Part shown: one piece after another, positions 61,229-64,000 of the stretch | How positions within the stretch are numbered: position 1 is the first letter of the stretch | How the letters are laid out: each line of letters opens with the position of its first letter | Notes under the pieces: generated by a model | Database searches by the model: none | The model's input: the letters and a program-made list of their open reading frames with translations, nothing else | What the model was told of the DNA's origin: nothing | Source: Strigops habroptila | Taxonomy: Eukaryota; Chordata; Aves; Psittaciformes; Psittacidae | Length of the DNA stretch: 64,000 bases | Direction: 5' to 3' | NCBI RefSeq assembly: GCF_004027225.2 | Contig: NC_044277.2 | Span: 39,226,305-39,290,304, forward strand | Translations under genes and position numbers: made by a program

Positions 61229-64000
61229 GTAAGTATCATATTTGTGGCTTTGACACTATTCTAAGATGAGTGCATGCGTGTATGTATGGTAAGTTTTAGT
61301 GACCTCAAAGCAAGAGATCAAAGTTAATTGATTCAGAATGTACTTCACATGCTACCTATTTCAATAATACTGTTTTTTAGAGTTGACTTGTGTACCTTTG
61401 CTCCTTTAAAAATGAAAAGAGCTGGTTCTCTTTTTCAGTAGCTCATTTCAACTGGGCAGCTTCTCATTCATTCAATTACTGAGCAAGAGCTTACTGGTGA
61501 AGTGCAGAAAATCGATTTATTGAAGCTAAAGCAGTGTTTCAAGTGCTGGCAGGCTTTTACCAAAAGTAAACCCTAAAGACCATTTTGTAAAAAGGATTAA
61601 CTGCTTTGGCAATTTTCAGATAATTCCATGGCCATGAATAGATGTTTGCAGACTCACTTTATCAGTTTTAATAAGTGCATCTCAAAGCCTTAAATACTTC
61701 TTGCTTTCCTTTCTGAAGAGCTTTGTAAATATAGCACGTGGTTAGATATTTTGGGCAGACTAGTAGGACTGCCAGAAGCTAAAATTGCTTAACAGTTTCC
61801 ATTATAATAACCTGTATTCATTTGCTTAAGACGTTGCTAAACTTAAGTGTTGGACTGGGAAGTTTCCACAGTGAGTGTTTGCCTGAGGACAAATTCTTGA
61901 AAAAACAGTAAAGATTCAGCTGTCTTCAGGAACATCTGTTGGCTGCAATAGTGTTCCTCTTTTGGTGCTGCTTAAGAAGCTTTAGCCTTCTGCATTTTTC
62001 TATCTGTGCAAAAATGACTAGAACAAACTTCTTGATAAGGGAAGCTTGTGCATGACTTGAAGCTGGTTAGAGGGTGGTACTGTTGTTTTTGTAATCCTGG
62101 TAATGCTGATCACCTTTCATGGTGCATCTTCATTACACCTGCTGAGTTGCACATCTGCTGTCCCTGTGGCACAGTTGTGCATGTCTCACCGCAGGCCTGC
62201 AGCTGTGCTTCCCACTCAGCTGGGAGCAGGGGAGGAGGAGGGTATATTCCAGTGTGAGGGATGCTGGAATGAAGAAAGTGGAAACTAACCTTCAGTTTTC
62301 AGCACTCAAGGGCCACTCTAGCCAAATATAAAAAGAAGAGGGTGTAGCTATGTACGTGACACAGGTAAGGGATAATAAAACCAGAGGCAGACAGGAGCAA
62401 AGAAGTGGTAAGAGGGTCTTGGTGCACGATTCCTCACTTATAATCTTCTGTCAGCTGTTCACTAACAGCTAATCCACTAATAATCCTCCTGCTGAGCCAC
62501 ACAGAAAAAAAGACTCTACTACTGTTATTTCAGAAATGTCATGTTCGACTGACAACTGATGCAGAATCATACTGACAACTTTCCTATGTTGTTAGCTGAC
62601 AACAAGACTCTAGTATTAGTGCTTGGTGCCACTGTTCATTTAATGCAGGGCAGTAGACTTTGGATCGTAGTGTTCAGTGTCAGGCTTTGCAAGATGAGGC
62701 AGCGTGGTTCCAGGTTTTGTTTCCCCCGCACCCTGATGATTCAGCTTCACACAATGACTTGGAGTTTTGCAAGACTATAGTGAACTAAATTCATGCAGGC
62801 AGGGCAGGATATGGTTGAAAACTTTGTGCCTAATAAAACAGTCTCAAAGCCAATAGAGAATGTATGTGTACCTTAAATACCTGCTTCTGGTACTTCATCA
62901 GCCACACAGAGACCTGGAAAGAGTCATTCCACTAGGAAGAAGACCAAAAAGCCCTGCACATGTGGTGTCCTTGTTCCTTTCCTGTACCACCAGAATGAAT
63001 GACAGCTTTTGGCTGTCAAGAAATTTATTTCTAATATCCCTGTTCCAGAAGTACCCAACCCCAAAAGGAATGTGGCCTTCTCTGACCCACCCCTCCCTCC
63101 CTTAACTTCAGCTAAACTTCAAAGAATTTAGAGCTTTGAAAGAGGGAGTAACTCTGGGTGTTTTGATCCTCCTACTTTTGAAGAAACAGTAGTCTTTTCC
63201 TCATTATGTTGCAAAATGGCATCTGTGTTCACATTTACTTCCAGGATCTCCTGCATATTATCTTTTTTGCTTATCCATTGTTTTTTCTTGCTGCTTAGTC
63301 AAGATGACAGCTTGCAGCCAGTTTTCCTGTTTTCTGAGAATCCTTTCCTGTGCAGAGGAACAACAGTAGAAGCACATTTCCTTGTGGTATTTTGTGCTGC
63401 CTATAAAACACCCAGTGCTTTCTTCCACCTCTTGTAGGCAGTTATGGAGGGGTTTGTGGTTCTTACAAAGCTGTTTTGGGATGCTCTTTGGGAATTGCGG
63501 TAATTGCTCGCTACTAAACTTCAATATAGAAGCATAAATATAAATGCAGAAACAAACAGGAAATAGTGTTTATACCTGAAAAAGATGTTTGACAAGATCA
63601 GCTGGAACATACTTTCCTGTGCTGCACAAATGGGGAGGTTTAGAGTTTTGGAAAGCTCACCTCTCCTAGCAGCTAGGGAAGAGGCTCAGTAAAGGTCTCC
63701 TGTACTTTGCCTGAAAGCAGAGTGAGGAAGCCTGGGCTGACTGTCTCAACTGTCATCAAAAGACTCAAGTGCTGTGCAAGCTGGCTTCAACCTTCAAGGT
63801 GTATGGCAGCACTTTTTCTGTGCTCAAGTTGCTCTGTGGAAAACACAAGAGGATTTGAATATAACGCAAGGAACCTCGCAAGTGAAGGTTTAGATATTGC
63901 AGCCCTCATGTATATTTGATGTACCTAATCCTGGTGAACTCACATGAGGATCTGTGTACTGTGCCTTACCACATGGCGCAACAATGGCCCTACAAACAGA
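61229..64000 (+). other. Intron 1 of SDR16C5, incomplete
   Basis: It starts with the GTAAGT donor. I found no SDR coding exon, repeat with a clear family signature or RNA gene in it. Open frames here are short and unlike known proteins. Confidence 0.7.

Noticed and set aside
1-64000. tRNA, rRNA, CRISPR or bacterial-type features
   Set aside because: None seen; the sequence is vertebrate nuclear DNA with spliced genes and CR1 repeats.

Overview
The window is vertebrate, and almost certainly avian, nuclear DNA. It has spliced genes with GT-AG introns, CpG-island promoters, many CR1 LINE 3' ends finishing in the bird-type ATTCTATGA repeat, a solo LTR of an avian class III (ERV-L type) retrovirus and a short endogenous retroviral reverse transcriptase fragment. 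There are no bacterial-style operons, tRNA genes, rRNA genes or CRISPR arrays.

The real gene content is a cluster of short-chain dehydrogenase/reductases of the SDR16C family (epidermal retinol dehydrogenase 2 type), all on the + strand. Gene 1 has six coding exons between 5752 and 13261 and encodes an intact 307-residue enzyme. A CpG island at about 4640-5160 is its probable promoter. Gene 2 starts at 60908 and its first coding exon ends at 61228. It best matches SDR16C5, has its own CpG island at about 57440-58200, and continues beyond the right edge. Between them lie two decayed copies. Copy A is a degenerate first coding exon at 15581-15790. Copy B has remnants of coding exons 1, 4 and 5 at 20617-20886, 21908-22045 and 26723-26840. 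The layout fits the known vertebrate synteny PENK - SDR16C6 - SDR16C5 - CHCHD7, with PENK expected to the left and CHCHD7 to the right. The right half of gene 1 to gene 2 is mostly gene-poor DNA with retroelement debris.

Region by region: 1-4140 no gene, with a possible conserved noncoding block near 340-760; 4145-4615 CR1; 4640-5160 CpG island; 5721-13500 gene 1; 15.6-26.9 kb decayed SDR16C copies A and B; 23966-24585 solo LTR; 27-42.9 kb gene-poor with old LINE fragments; 42962-44403 and 46274-47712 a recent 1.44 kb duplication; 47.7-48.2 kb an orphan CpG island with a ZNF143-like site, whose edge has been split by the second duplicate copy; 48.2-56.5 kb gene-poor; 56493-57172 CR1 abutting a retroviral RT fragment; 57.44-58.2 kb CpG island; 60885-64000 start of SDR16C5.

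The two live genes encode membrane-anchored, NAD-preferring retinoid/steroid dehydrogenases of the endoplasmic reticulum or lipid droplets. The most unusual features are the birth-and-death SDR16C array, the duplication flanked by 51-bp direct repeats next to the orphan CpG island, and a changed cofactor motif in gene 1. I did not find a wholly new biological system.
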